Below, piece by piece: positions 8,275 to 16,506 of a stretch of DNA of 64,000 bases. Made by a program: the position numbers and the translations under genes. The notes under the pieces were generated by a model, which saw only the letters and a list, made by a program, of their open reading frames with translations, made no database searches and was not told where the DNA came from. The stretch's first letter is position 1, and the number at the start of each line of letters is the position of its first letter. This stretch comes from Leptotrichia sp. oral taxon 218 (lineage in GTDB: Bacteria; Fusobacteriota; Fusobacteriia; Fusobacteriales; Leptotrichiaceae): NCBI RefSeq assembly GCF_018128225.1, contig NZ_CP072377.1, positions 248,001 to 312,000 of the forward strand, read 5' to 3'.

Positions 8275-9051
8275 ATGAATCAAAATGTTTCTGATGATAT
8301 TATTATAAGGGTTGAGGATTTAACGGTAGCTTATGAAGATAAGCCTGTTTTGTGGGATGTTGAGCTTGACATTAAAAAGGGAGTCCTTATGGCTATAGTG
8401 GGACCAAATGGGGCTGGGAAATCTACTTTAATTAAAGCAATGCTTGATTTACTAAAGCCTGTTACTGGAGAAGTAAGATTTTATAATGAAAAATATAGCA
8501 AAGTGCGGGATAAGATAGCTTATGTACCACAAAGAGGAAGTGTTGACTGGGATTTTCCCACTACTGTATTTGATGTTGTGGAAATGGGGCGTTATGGAAA
8601 AGTCGGGTGGTTAAAGAAAGTTAGAAAAATTGATAAGGAAAAGACGAAGGAAGCTATTCACAAAGTGGAAATGGATGAATTTTCAGATAGACAGATAAGC
8701 CAGTTATCTGGCGGGCAGCAGCAAAGAGTGTTTTTGGCACGGGCATTAGTGCAGGATGCTGAAATATATTTTATGGATGAGCCGTTTCAAGGTGTCGACA
8801 GTAAAACGGAAAAATCTATTGTAAATATTTTAAAAAAATTGCGAGATGAGAAAAAGACCGTAATTGTTGTTCATCATGATTTACAAACGGTAAAGGATTA
8901 TTTTGACTATGTGACGTTTATAAATGTTTCTGTTATAGCTTCTGGCCCTGTAGAGGAAATTTTTACTCCTGAAAATATTGAAAAAACATATAAAAGTAAA
9001 AAATTAACTCAAGATAATAAAAATCATCTTGAAATCGAAAAGGAGGATTAA
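8275..9051 (+). CDS. Metal ABC transporter ATPase (MntB/SitB/TroB type)
   Basis: A 258-residue ABC ATPase beginning MNQNVSDDIIIRVEDLTVAYEDKPVLWDV after an AGAAGGAGG ribosome site. It shows Walker A VGPNGAGKST, the Q-loop in YVPQRGSVDWDFPTTVFDVV, signature LSGGQQQRV, Walker B IYFMDEPFQGVD and switch histidine VVHHD. The PQR-x-x-VDWDFP motif is characteristic of the Mn/Zn/Fe chelate family. It drives import of the metal delivered by the lipoprotein upstream through the two permeases downstream, and is 260 bases from the former gene, separated by the hairpin at 8079-8108. Confidence 0.93.
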   Translation: MNQNVSDDIIIRVEDLTVAYEDKPVLWDVELDIKKGVLMAIVGPNGAGKSTLIKAMLDLLKPVTGEVRFYNEKYSKVRDKIAYVPQRGSVDWDFPTTVFDVVEMGRYGKVGWLKKVRKIDKEKTKEAIHKVEMDEFSDRQISQLSGGQQQRVFLARALVQDAEIYFMDEPFQGVDSKTEKSIVNILKKLRDEKKTVIVVHHDLQTVKDYFDYVTFINVSVIASGPVEEIFTPENIEKTYKSKKLTQDNKNHLEIEKED

Positions 9052-9052
9052 A

Positions 9053-10009
9053 ATGAATATATTAAATCTTCTTATTTCTGATCATACTTTTAGAACAGTT
9101 GCACTTGGCTGTCTATTGCTTGGAATGGTTTCTGGAATACTTGGATGTTTTGCCGTTTTACGAAAGCAAAGTTTATTGGGAGATGCAGTTTCTCATGCTT
9201 CACTTCCTGGAGTTTGCTTAGCTTTTTTATTTACAAACGTGAAAAATACAGAAGTTTTGCTGCTAGGTGCTTTAATAACAGGAATTGTATGTATTGGTTT
9301 GATTCAATTAATTCAAAATTATACAAAAATAAAATTTGATAGTGCTTTGGCATTGATTTTATCGGTATTTTTTGGGTTAGGGCTAGTTTTACTTTCTTAT
9401 TTGAATAAATTGCCAGGTGCAAATAAATCGGGATTAAATAAATTTATTTTTGGGCAAGCATCGACATTTATTGAAAGAGATGTAAATATTATCTTCATTA
9501 CAGGGATTATTCTTCTAATTATAATTATTCTTTTCTGGAAGGAATTTAAAATTGTTTCATTTGACTCTGATTTTGCCAAAACATTGGGATTTCCAAGCAA
9601 GAAAATCGAAATATTAATTTCCATATTGATTGTAACAACCGTAATAATTGGTATTCAAGCGGCAGGAGTAATTTTAATAAGTGCGATGCTTATTTCTCCA
9701 GCAGTTGCAGCACGGCAATGGACAGACAAACTTTCGATTATGGTAATTTTGGCGGCGTTTTTTGGAGGAATATCAGGATTGCTTGGAACTTTAATCAGTA
9801 TAAGTGAAAGTAATTTGCCAACTGGACCTGTTATCGTTATAGTTATAAGTATAATCGTGGTTGTTAGCATTCTTTTCTCAAACAAAAGAGGGATTGTATT
9901 TAAAATTATAAGAAATCAGAAAAGAAAAAAAGAATTTAGAAAAAAACTTAAAAATAAAAAAATAGAATTAAATAGTTTAAAAATAAATAATTTGGAAAGG
10001 GGGAAATAA
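9053..10009 (+). CDS. Metal ABC transporter permease 1 (ABC-3 family)
   Basis: The start is ATG 9053, directly after AGGAGG at 9041-9046; an in-frame TTG at 9029 lies inside the ATPase gene and has no ribosome site. The 318-residue protein has about eight to nine membrane helices and the ABC-3 signatures GCFAVLRKQSLLGDAVSHASLPG near residue 32 and LGFPSKKIE then ILISAMLISPAVAARQW. The last 30 residues are a very basic cytoplasmic tail. Together with the next permease it forms the heteromeric membrane channel of a SitCD/TroCD-type manganese or iron importer. Confidence 0.92.
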   Translation: MNILNLLISDHTFRTVALGCLLLGMVSGILGCFAVLRKQSLLGDAVSHASLPGVCLAFLFTNVKNTEVLLLGALITGIVCIGLIQLIQNYTKIKFDSALALILSVFFGLGLVLLSYLNKLPGANKSGLNKFIFGQASTFIERDVNIIFITGIILLIIIILFWKEFKIVSFDSDFAKTLGFPSKKIEILISILIVTTVIIGIQAAGVILISAMLISPAVAARQWTDKLSIMVILAAFFGGISGLLGTLISISESNLPTGPVIVIVISIIVVVSILFSNKRGIVFKIIRNQKRKKEFRKKLKNKKIELNSLKINNLERGK

Positions 10010-10012
10010 ATT

Positions 10013-11104
10013 ATGGGTTTTTCATTGGAAATACAGCTTATTGCAATAATGGTTGCAAGTGCCTGCTCTATTTTGGGGACATTTCTGGTTTTAAAAAGTA
10101 TGGCGATGGTTTCAGATGCGATTACGCACACTATCTTACTTGGGATTGTAGTTGCATTTTTTGCAGTTCATGACTTAAATTCTCCCTTGTTAATCGTTGG
10201 TGCGGGAATAGTTGGAGTTTTAACCGTTTACCTTGTGGAACTTCTTAATTCGACAAGACTTGTCAAGGAAGATTCTGCAATTGGAGTGGTTTTTCCATTG
10301 TTATTCAGTATAGCTGTAATTTTAATTTCAAAATATGCTGGAAATGTACATTTGGATGTTGATTCAGTATTATTGGGAGAACTGGCATTCGCACCATTTA
10401 ATCGGGTACAGATATTTGGTTTTAGTGTTGCAAAAGGGCTAGTTACAACTTTTGTAATATTTTTAATAAACTTATCTTTTGTCGTTATTTTTTTCAAGGA
10501 ATTGAAAATTTCGGTATTTGATAAAGCTCTTGCAATAACTCTTGGAATGAAGCCAATATTAATTCATTACATTCTAATGTCGCTTGTGTCAATGACAGCA
10601 GTATCCTCATTTGAGGCAGTAGGTTCAATATTGGTAGTTGCATTTATGATTGGTCCTCCAATTACAGCGTATTTATTAACAGATAAGCTAAAAGTAATGA
10701 TAGGATTAAGCCTCGTTCTGGGAGCTGTAGCAAGTATCATTGGATTTCATTTTGCAAGATTTTTTGATATTTCAATAGCGGGAAGTATCGCAGTAATAAT
10801 AGGAGTAATTTTTCTTTTAACATTAATTTTTTCTCCTAAAAAAGGTCTAATTTTTACAATTAATCGTAAAAGAAGCCAAAAAATGATTTTTTCAGTTAGA
10901 ATTCTTTTAATCCATTTGTCTAATCATGCTAATACTAAACATGAAAAAGATGAATGTGGAACTGAAACGATTGATAACCATCTTCGTTGGAATAAAAGCT
11001 TTTTAGATAAAGTTATTGAAAAGGCAAAAAAGGAAAAATATATTTATGTGGATAATGATGTTTTCAAACTCTCTGAGCGTGGAGAAAAAGTTGTTGCAAG
11101 TTAA
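10013..11104 (+). CDS. Metal ABC transporter permease 2 with C-terminal winged helix
   Basis: Starts at ATG 10013, three bases after the first permease stop, with AAAGGGGG upstream. Residues 1-285 are an ABC-3 permease: GTFLVLKSMAMVSDAITHTILLG near residue 23, VRIFG-like coupling region LAITLGMKP and GSILVVAFMIGPPITAYLL. Unlike its partner it carries about 65 extra residues (about 298-363) that look like a small winged-helix domain (RWNKSFLDKVIEKAKKEKYIYVDNDVFKLSERGEKV), a DtxR-like extension found in TroD-type permeases. The extension may report or gate in response to metal, but that is inference. It is the last gene of the metal operon. Confidence 0.88.
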   Translation: MGFSLEIQLIAIMVASACSILGTFLVLKSMAMVSDAITHTILLGIVVAFFAVHDLNSPLLIVGAGIVGVLTVYLVELLNSTRLVKEDSAIGVVFPLLFSIAVILISKYAGNVHLDVDSVLLGELAFAPFNRVQIFGFSVAKGLVTTFVIFLINLSFVVIFFKELKISVFDKALAITLGMKPILIHYILMSLVSMTAVSSFEAVGSILVVAFMIGPPITAYLLTDKLKVMIGLSLVLGAVASIIGFHFARFFDISIAGSIAVIIGVIFLLTLIFSPKKGLIFTINRKRSQKMIFSVRILLIHLSNHANTKHEKDECGTETIDNHLRWNKSFLDKVIEKAKKEKYIYVDNDVFKLSERGEKVVAS

Positions 11105-11121
11105 AATTTCAGAAAAAGAAG

Positions 11122-11549
11122 GTGGCGAAAAATGGATACAAAATCAAGAAAAAAATACATGGAATGATACTGGCAAGTTTAGCCTCAAGTTTATGGTCAA
11201 TTTCAGGAATTTCAGGAGAAATCCTTTTTAAAAAATACAATTTTTCATCAGATTGGCTAGTTTCCACAAGAACTCTGATTTCAGGAATATTACTATTTTT
11301 AATTGTAATTTTCGTTGAAAAAAAATCAGTCTTAAAGCCACTAAAAAACAAGCGAGACACACTTGGAATAATTCTATTCGGACTGGCCGGAATGTACTTT
11401 GTTCAATACACATACTTTCGAACAATCGAACTAAGCAATGTTTCATTTGCAACAATTTTACAATTTACAGCACCGTTTTTCATATTTATTTATGAATCCG
11501 TAAAAAATAAAAAAATTCCGGCAATTTCGACTTTAATTTTACTTTTTAT
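11122..11549 (+). CDS. EamA/DMT family transporter, exon 1 (interrupted by IStron 2)
   Basis: Encodes the first four helices of a drug/metabolite superfamily permease (MILASLASSLWSISGISGEILFKKYN, then TRTLISGILLFLIVIF, GLAGMYFVQYTYFRTIELSNVSFATILQFTAPFF). I use GTG 11122. An ATG at 11132 has a far better ribosome site (AAGGTGG at 11119-11125) but is one base out of frame; a missing A in the AGAAAAAAATA run near 11148 would join it, giving an MDTKSRKK start. Joined to 13447 the product is 301 residues, exactly the usual EamA length. The IStron adds a stop (AAA TAG) after the junction. Confidence 0.82.
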
Positions 11550-12003
11550 TAAATAGTACAAGAACACTCGCGACTTTATTTGTGAGATGAATTGCACGAA
11601 AATTTTAGTAAGCATATAGGGAAACTTGTATGTAGACACGGAGCAAAACCGTGCAACAAAGAAACTGAATTGCTGGGAACTCTTAAAGCTAGTATAACCA
11701 CAACATAATACCTTCGTTCAAATATGGTATAAGTGTGAAGGTAGCGAAAGCAGAAAAAATATACTAGATGGTGCAAGGTTAAATCCTAAACATTATGATA
11801 ATAGACAATCAGCAGCTAAACCTGAAAAGGAAAGTTCAACGACTATCCCTCGTGAGGGGAGTACAATACAAGCGATTGGTATTGGAAGTGGTTTCGCCTA
11901 AGTCCTTGGAAATAGGATAAGGATAAGATATAGTCTGTGCTTGTTAGAGATAACAAGAAGTTCATGAGAGAACTGCATAAGTAGTAGCGTACTTATGTGA
12001 ACG
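11550..12003 (+). ncRNA. Group I intron catalytic core of IStron 2
   Basis: P-like AATTGCTGGGA at 11668, Q AATCAGCAGC at 11807-11816, R GTTCAACGACTA at 11834-11845 and S AAGATATAGTC at 11925-11935 define the core, with P4 and P7 pairing as in IStron 1. The candidate internal guide GTAAG (11608-11612) pairs with the 5' exon end TTTAT, including U-G at the splice site. A P9-type hairpin CTTGTTAGAGATAACAAG follows S. The predicted 3' splice site is the G at 13446. Confidence 0.9.
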
Positions 12004-12122
12004 ACGCTTCCCGCTGCTGCGGGGTTTTAAAAACTTTAAAAATATTTAAAAAATATTACTTTTTAATAGATAAAATGTAGGATATATAGTATAATATCTC
12101 TGATGAAAAGGAGGTGATATCT

Positions 12123-13367
12123 ATGTATTTAACTTTAAAACAACAGGTAAAACATCTTAGTAAAAAGGAGTTTAGAAATTTAAAATATTTGTGCCATATA
12201 GCTAAGAATTTAAAGAATCAGGCTACATACAATGTTAGACAATACTATTTTAAAAATAAAAAGTATTTAAGTTATAATGAAAACTATAAGATGCTTAAAA
12301 ATAGTGAAAATTATAAGAAATTAAATTCTAATATGGCTCAACAAATTCTAAAAGAAGTAGACGGAAGTTTTAAATCATTTTTTGGACTTTTAAAACTTGC
12401 TAAGAATGGTCAATATAATGGTAAAATAAAATTACCTAAATATCTTGCTAAAGATGGATTTACAACTCTTGTTATAGGTTTTGTAAGATTAAAAGATGAT
12501 ATTCTGAGAGTTCCTTATTCAAATTTGTTTAAGAAAACTCATCAGGAAGTTAAAATTAAGCTGCCACCAGTATTAAAAGACAAGAAAATAAAAGAGATTA
12601 GAATAATACCAAAACAACATTCTAGGTACTTTGAAATTCAATATACTTATGAGGTAGAAGAAGTTCAAAGGGAATTAAATGAAAACAATGCACTAGGAAT
12701 TGATTTAGGTATAAATAATCTTTGTGCTTGTGTTACAAATGCTGGAGCTTCATTCATAATAGACGGTAGAAAATTAAAATCAATAAATCAATACTATAAT
12801 AAGATAAATGCAAAATTACAAAGCATAAAAGATAAGCAAAAGATAGAGCATATAACATTAAGACAAAAGAAAATAGCTAGAAAGAGAAATAATCGTATAA
12901 ATGATTATCTTTCAAAAGCAGCAAGAAGAATAATAAATTATTGTCTTAATAATGATATAGGAAAAATAGTTCTGGGATATAATGAAGATTTTCAAAGAAA
13001 TTCAAATATAGGGAGTATAAATAATCAAAATTTTGTAAATATACCATATGGAAAATTAAGAGATAAATTAATATACCTATGTAAACTATATGGAATAGAA
13101 TTTAAGCTGCAAGAAGAGAGTTATACATCAAAAGCAAGTTTCTTTGATGGAGATGAAATTCCAATATATGATAAAGAAAATCAAAAAGAATATATATTCA
13201 GTGGAAAAAGAATAAAAAGAGGACTATATCAAACAAGCACAGGTAAAATCATAAATGCAGACTGTAATGGAGCATTAAATATTCTAAGAAAAAGTAAAGT
13301 TGTGGACTTAAGCGTCCTATACAATAGAGGTGAACTGGACACGCCTAAAAGAATAAGGATAGCATAG
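12123..13367 (+). CDS. tnpB: TnpB RNA-guided nuclease of IStron 2 (zinc-finger-less type)
   Basis: A 414-residue protein starting at ATG 12123, eight bases after AAAAGGAGG; a GTG at 12114 is inside the ribosome site. RuvC landmarks are D194 in LGIDLGINNL, the region GKIVLGYNEDFQRN (residues about 279-292), E331/E332 in QEESYTSKASF and D380 in NADCNGALNIL. It has no CxxC zinc-finger pair, unlike the IStron 1 TnpB, and belongs to the TSKASF-D-x-D-E-I-P group of TnpB. It is predicted to use an omegaRNA made from the 3' end of tnpB and the right end, with TTTAT as TAM, to cut the empty donor site and so preserve the element. It is about 95 percent identical by eye to the IStron 3 copy. Confidence 0.93.
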   Translation: MYLTLKQQVKHLSKKEFRNLKYLCHIAKNLKNQATYNVRQYYFKNKKYLSYNENYKMLKNSENYKKLNSNMAQQILKEVDGSFKSFFGLLKLAKNGQYNGKIKLPKYLAKDGFTTLVIGFVRLKDDILRVPYSNLFKKTHQEVKIKLPPVLKDKKIKEIRIIPKQHSRYFEIQYTYEVEEVQRELNENNALGIDLGINNLCACVTNAGASFIIDGRKLKSINQYYNKINAKLQSIKDKQKIEHITLRQKKIARKRNNRINDYLSKAARRIINYCLNNDIGKIVLGYNEDFQRNSNIGSINNQNFVNIPYGKLRDKLIYLCKLYGIEFKLQEESYTSKASFFDGDEIPIYDKENQKEYIFSGKRIKRGLYQTSTGKIINADCNGALNILRKSKVVDLSVLYNRGELDTPKRIRIA

Positions 13368-13446
13368 GACTATTAAACTTCTTAGAAAATTTTTAAATAT
13401 TTTTAAAGATTTTAGAACCCTGCGACTTTAGTCGTGGGAGGTTCAG

Positions 13447-13924
13447 GACAGTTTTAGGAGTTGTATTCATAGCGACAAAAGGAAAAATTTCAAGTTTGTC
13501 TGTCCCTCCAGAAGCGCTATTTATTGGACTTTTTTCAGCAATTATGATCGCCTTTTACTCAATTTATCCAAAAAAACTGTTGAAAAAATATGGAAGCATA
13601 ACAGTAGTTGGCTGGGGAATGATTATAGGAAGCATAGTTTCAAACATTGTTCATCCAATTTGGAAAATAGAAGGAAATGTAAACACAAAATCTATAATTC
13701 AAGTAGCAATAGTCGTAATTTTAGGAACTTCTATCGCCTATTTAATCTATATCGCAAGTTTAAACTACATTTCCTCATCACTTGCAGGGATATTGACAGC
13801 CTTCGAGCCAGTACTTGCGGCAATATTATCAGTAATAATTTTTGGATTAAGATTTTTTGTTGTTGAATTAATTGGATTTGCATTGGTTTTCGTTTCAATA
13901 TTTATTTTGGAAAAAAGATTATAA
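13447..13924 (+). CDS. EamA/DMT family transporter, exon 2
   Basis: From the IStron junction the frame reads TVLGVVFIATKGKISSLSVPPEALFIGLFSAIMIAFYSIYPKKLL and continues through the second EamA repeat (GWGMIIGSIVSNIVHPIW, SIAYLIYIASLNYISSSLAGILTAFEPVLAAIL) to a stop at 13924. The motif FEPVLAAILS is the typical end of the second DMT repeat. There is no ribosome site at the internal TTG 13496, so the second half needs the first exon. The substrate is not predictable; many EamA proteins are amino acid or metabolite exporters. Confidence 0.85.
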
Positions 13925-14123
13925 ATAAATTTTGAGAATTTAATTTTTAAAAATTTCTAATATTTGTTTAATGAAAATGTGATACTATTATGATGAAAAG
14001 ATAAAAAGAATAAATCATAAAATCTTAAATTAAAATCTATTATAAAATTTAGAGAAATTTGAAAATATTAGAAATATAAATTTTAAGATTTTAGATAAAA
14101 AATTTTAGAAAAGAGGAATAAAA

Positions 14124-14906
14124 ATGAAAAAGACATTTGTTTTATTCGGAATTTTAACAGTTTTCTTACTAAGTTGCATTTCCTTAAGTGCAAAAACGAA
14201 AAAGAAAATTATTAACTTAAACGAAACTTCATGGGAATTATTACAAATTACTAAAAGAGGTAAAGAACAATTAATTCCCCAAGACGCAAATATCACAATT
14301 AATTTTGCAGATAACAAAATTAACGGAAATTCAGGAGTAAACAGCTATTTTGGAGGTTACAAAATCAAAAATAACTCAATTTTAACTGCAAATGCAGCAA
14401 CAACATTAATGGCAGGTCCAGAAGAATTAATGAAAATCGAACAAAGATTTTTAGAAACATTGCAAAATTCTCCAAGAATAACTTATAGCAATACAACTTT
14501 AAGTTTGAGAAATAAAAATGGAGAAATTTGGACATTCCAAAAATTAGATTTAAGTGAAAAATTAAAAAATACAAAATGGAAACTTTTGGAAATGGGACAA
14601 ACAACACTTCCAGAAAAAGATGGAGAAATAACAATTTCTTTCGACGAAAACAAAGTAAACGGAAATTCAGGAGTAAATAACTATTTTGGAAGTTTTGAAA
14701 TAAAAAATAACAGCATTAAAATCGGACCAGTTGGCTCTACAAGAATGGCAGGACCAGAAAATTTAATGAAAATTGAATTTGAATATTTAAAATTATTACA
14801 AGATTCTAAAACTATAGAATTTAATAATAATCTTTTGATTTTGACTACTAATGATGGGAAAGTTTTGAAATTTGAAAAGATTGATGACAGAGTTTATCAT
14901 TATTAG
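14124..14906 (+). CDS. Lipoprotein with two META (HslJ-like) domains
   Basis: A 260-residue protein with an AAGAGGAA ribosome site and a lipoprotein signal (MKKTFVLFGILTVFLLSC, lipobox LLSC). It contains two tandem META/HslJ repeats, about residues 35-140 and 148-250. Each repeat has a W-E/K-L-L start, an ITI-x-F-x-x-N-K-x-NGNSGVN core, a (S/N)-YFG turn, MAGPE-x-LMKIE and a final TFQKLD-like strand. META domains occur in envelope stress proteins of unclear biochemistry. It stands alone between the EamA gene and a terminator at 14985-15014. Confidence 0.85.
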   Translation: MKKTFVLFGILTVFLLSCISLSAKTKKKIINLNETSWELLQITKRGKEQLIPQDANITINFADNKINGNSGVNSYFGGYKIKNNSILTANAATTLMAGPEELMKIEQRFLETLQNSPRITYSNTTLSLRNKNGEIWTFQKLDLSEKLKNTKWKLLEMGQTTLPEKDGEITISFDENKVNGNSGVNNYFGSFEIKNNSIKIGPVGSTRMAGPENLMKIEFEYLKLLQDSKTIEFNNNLLILTTNDGKVLKFEKIDDRVYHY

Positions 14907-14940
14907 GTGTTAGAGATAGAGAATTTTATAAATTTTATCT

Positions 14941-14972
14941 AGAGTGTCTAGAATTTTGTGTAAACTCAAAAT
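14941..14972 (+). repeat. IS256-like terminal repeat remnant, copy 1
   Basis: A 32-base stretch containing GAATTTTGTGTAAACTC, repeated with about four changes in the same orientation at 22849-22880. The AGAATTTTGTGTAAA string resembles ends of IS256/Mutator-type elements, but no transposase is nearby, so these look like leftover ends. Confidence 0.5.
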
Positions 14973-14984
14973 ATAATATATGGT

Positions 14985-15014
14985 ACAGGATGGTAGTTTT
15001 ATCATCCTGTTTTT
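14985..15014 (+). terminator. Rho-independent terminator
   Basis: ACAGGATG (14985-14992) and CATCCTGT (15003-15010) form an 8-bp stem followed by a run of five T. It ends plus-strand transcription from the META lipoprotein gene. Confidence 0.8.
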
Positions 15015-15025
15015 AAATTCTTCCT

Positions 15026-15412
15026 TCAAAATAAATATAAATCATGAACAACCACATAGTGTAAAAAATTATTTGTGGTTTGAATATGTGCTATTATAGG
15101 AAAAGACACACTATTATCAATTTTTTTATCCTCAACTTTCACTACCTTTGAATCAAATCCCAAATAATCAAGCCCTTTTATCATTACCGCAAGATTAGTT
15201 CCGTTTCTATCTGTTCCTGATATTTTCCGTAACTTGGCAATTGAAAAATTTGAATTATATTGCTTAGCTATTGTTAATATACAGGCAGGTCCACAATCGT
15301 TCTCGTCCTTCTGTAAAACATAGCAATATCTTTTAAATATCGAAAAAATCTTTTTCCATCTCTCTTTCTTTAAAAATAAAGAGTTCCTAAAAACTAGAAA
15401 CTCTCTATTCAA
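15026..15412 (-). pseudogene. Truncated C39 bacteriocin-processing peptidase
   Basis: A 128-residue reading frame holding the N-terminal part of a peptidase C39 domain as found in bacteriocin ABC exporters: YCYVLQKDENDCGPACILTIAKQY with the catalytic Cys in DENDCG, then LRKISGTDRNGTNLAVMIKGLDYLGF and the catalytic His in LHYVVVHD. It stops right after, before the third catalytic residue, the membrane domain and the ABC ATPase (about 700 residues normally). It is therefore a remnant. An IS256-like end lies only about 55 bases beyond its 3' end and may mark the truncation. The first 27 residues are not typical of the family, so the true start is doubtful. Confidence 0.75.
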
Positions 15413-15476
15413 ATAAAAGTTTTATTGGAATTAGGTTAATGACTATAATTTTATAATAAATACGTATTTATTTAAT

Positions 15477-15656
15477 CTATCTATTAATTTTAAGAAACTT
15501 TAATATAATTTTTCCAAGCAATACAACAACAGCACCTGTAATTGCAGCTGTTATTAAACCTATAACCCATCCATATTCATCAATTATTCTACCACCAATT
15601 ATGGCTGACGATATTGAAGCCATTATAACTATCATATTTTGATATTTCTTATTCAT
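15477..15656 (-). CDS. Small two-helix membrane protein, possible bacteriocin immunity protein
   Basis: A 59-residue protein read from ATG at 15656, with an excellent ribosome site AAGGAGG just upstream. It begins MNKKYQNMIVIMASISSA, has two membrane helices (about 7-24 and 28-50) with a short IIDEYGW turn and ends in a basic KFLKINR tail. It lies between a bacteriocin-like peptide remnant and the C39 peptidase remnant, all on the minus strand, which suggests an immunity protein or second peptide of a class II bacteriocin system. I recognise no named family; function is by context only. Confidence 0.55.
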   Translation of the reverse strand: MNKKYQNMIVIMASISSAIIGGRIIDEYGWVIGLITAAITGAVVVLLGKIILKFLKINR

Positions 15657-15682
15657 AAATTTTACCTCCTTAAAAATTTCGA

Positions 15683-15760
15683 TTACCATCCTAATTTGAA
15701 AGCTCCTCTATCAAAAGCATATCCTACTCCTCCTGCAAAAGAGCCTTCAATAGTTGATGT
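15683..15760 (-). pseudogene. C-terminal remnant of a class II bacteriocin-like peptide
   Basis: Minus-strand frame of 25 codons between a TAG (15761-15763) and a TAA (15683-15685), reading TSTIEGSFAGGVGYAFDRG followed by AFKLGW. The glycine-rich GGVGYAFDRGAFKLGW end with terminal Trp is typical of double-glycine class II bacteriocin precursors. The leader and start codon are missing, so it is a relic. It ends 27 bases before the small membrane protein start. Confidence 0.5.
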
Positions 15761-15783
15761 CTAAAATATAAAATATTTCTAAA

Positions 15784-16287
15784 TTAATAATTCAAATAAA
15801 ATGCTTCTTTCAACTCTTCATAATTTTTTGATCCACCCAAATCTTTTTGGATTCTTGAATTTTGGATAATCAAGTTGTATGGAACAGTTTTTACTTTGAA
15901 GGCTGTCATAAGAGTATTTGTAGCGTCGTAATACACAGGGAAAGTAAATTTACTATCTTCTACATATTTTTTAGTTGCTGATAAGTTTGTTTTTCTTCTT
16001 GTGAATACAACTACAACATTTATATTATCTTTATTTTCTTCGTAAAATTTTTGTACATCAGCTAATTCACGTTGACAATAAGGACACCATTCAGCCGCAA
16101 AAATTAAAAGTGTTGGTTTTCCATCTCCAAATAATTTTTTACTTTTAGTATATTTCCCATGAAAATCTCTTAATTCAAAATTTGGTAATTTTGCACCTTC
16201 TGTTACATCAACATCAAGAGGTTTTGCATTTGCGAATCCGAAAATACATGTCATAAATAATGAAATAATAATCAATAATTTTTTCAT
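15784..16287 (-). CDS. Exported TlpA-like thiol-disulfide oxidoreductase
   Basis: A 167-residue protein with a cleavable signal peptide (MKKLLIIISLFMTCIFGFANA) and a thioredoxin-like domain. The active site is W-C-P-Y-C-Q-R-E near residue 72. The family landmarks LPNFELRDFHGKYTKSKKL, KPTLLIFAAEWCPYC, the beta strand VVVVFTRR and the cis-proline TVPYNLII are all present. It is expected to act in the periplasm in cytochrome-independent thiol repair or in an envelope protein pathway. The ribosome site on the minus strand is AGAAGGGAT. No partner redox protein is adjacent. Confidence 0.88.
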   Translation of the reverse strand: MKKLLIIISLFMTCIFGFANAKPLDVDVTEGAKLPNFELRDFHGKYTKSKKLFGDGKPTLLIFAAEWCPYCQRELADVQKFYEENKDNINVVVVFTRRKTNLSATKKYVEDSKFTFPVYYDATNTLMTAFKVKTVPYNLIIQNSRIQKDLGGSKNYEELKEAFYLNY

Positions 16288-16506
16288 TTTTATCCCTTCT
16301 TTCTTATTTTTTTTATTTAAAATATTTTATAAAGTTTATCATATTAATATATATTTTCAATTATATTTAACTTTTTAAATCCTAATTTCGCTATATTTCT
16401 TACAAACAATCCACAAGTTAAAAGAAAAAAACTAAAATAATAGGATAAACTAAACAAAGACAAAAATATTTATATTAAAATATATCTAATTAAAAAAGAG
16501 GTGAAT

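Larger units (their letters stand above)
11550..13446 (+). mobile_element. IStron 2 (group I intron plus intact tnpB, no tnpA)
   Basis: A 1897-base element following TTTAT (11545-11549). It starts TAAATAGTACAAG and ends GGTTCAG at 13446, with a right-end hairpin (13415-13443, CCCTGCGAC/GTCGTGGGAGG). A left-end hairpin lies near 11569-11589. The boundaries were fixed by in-frame restoration of the EamA gene (codon AT|G across the junction) and by alignment with IStron 3, to which it is nearly identical over its length. tnpB is intact, tnpA is absent. Insertion is in the sense orientation, as needed for splicing. Confidence 0.92.
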
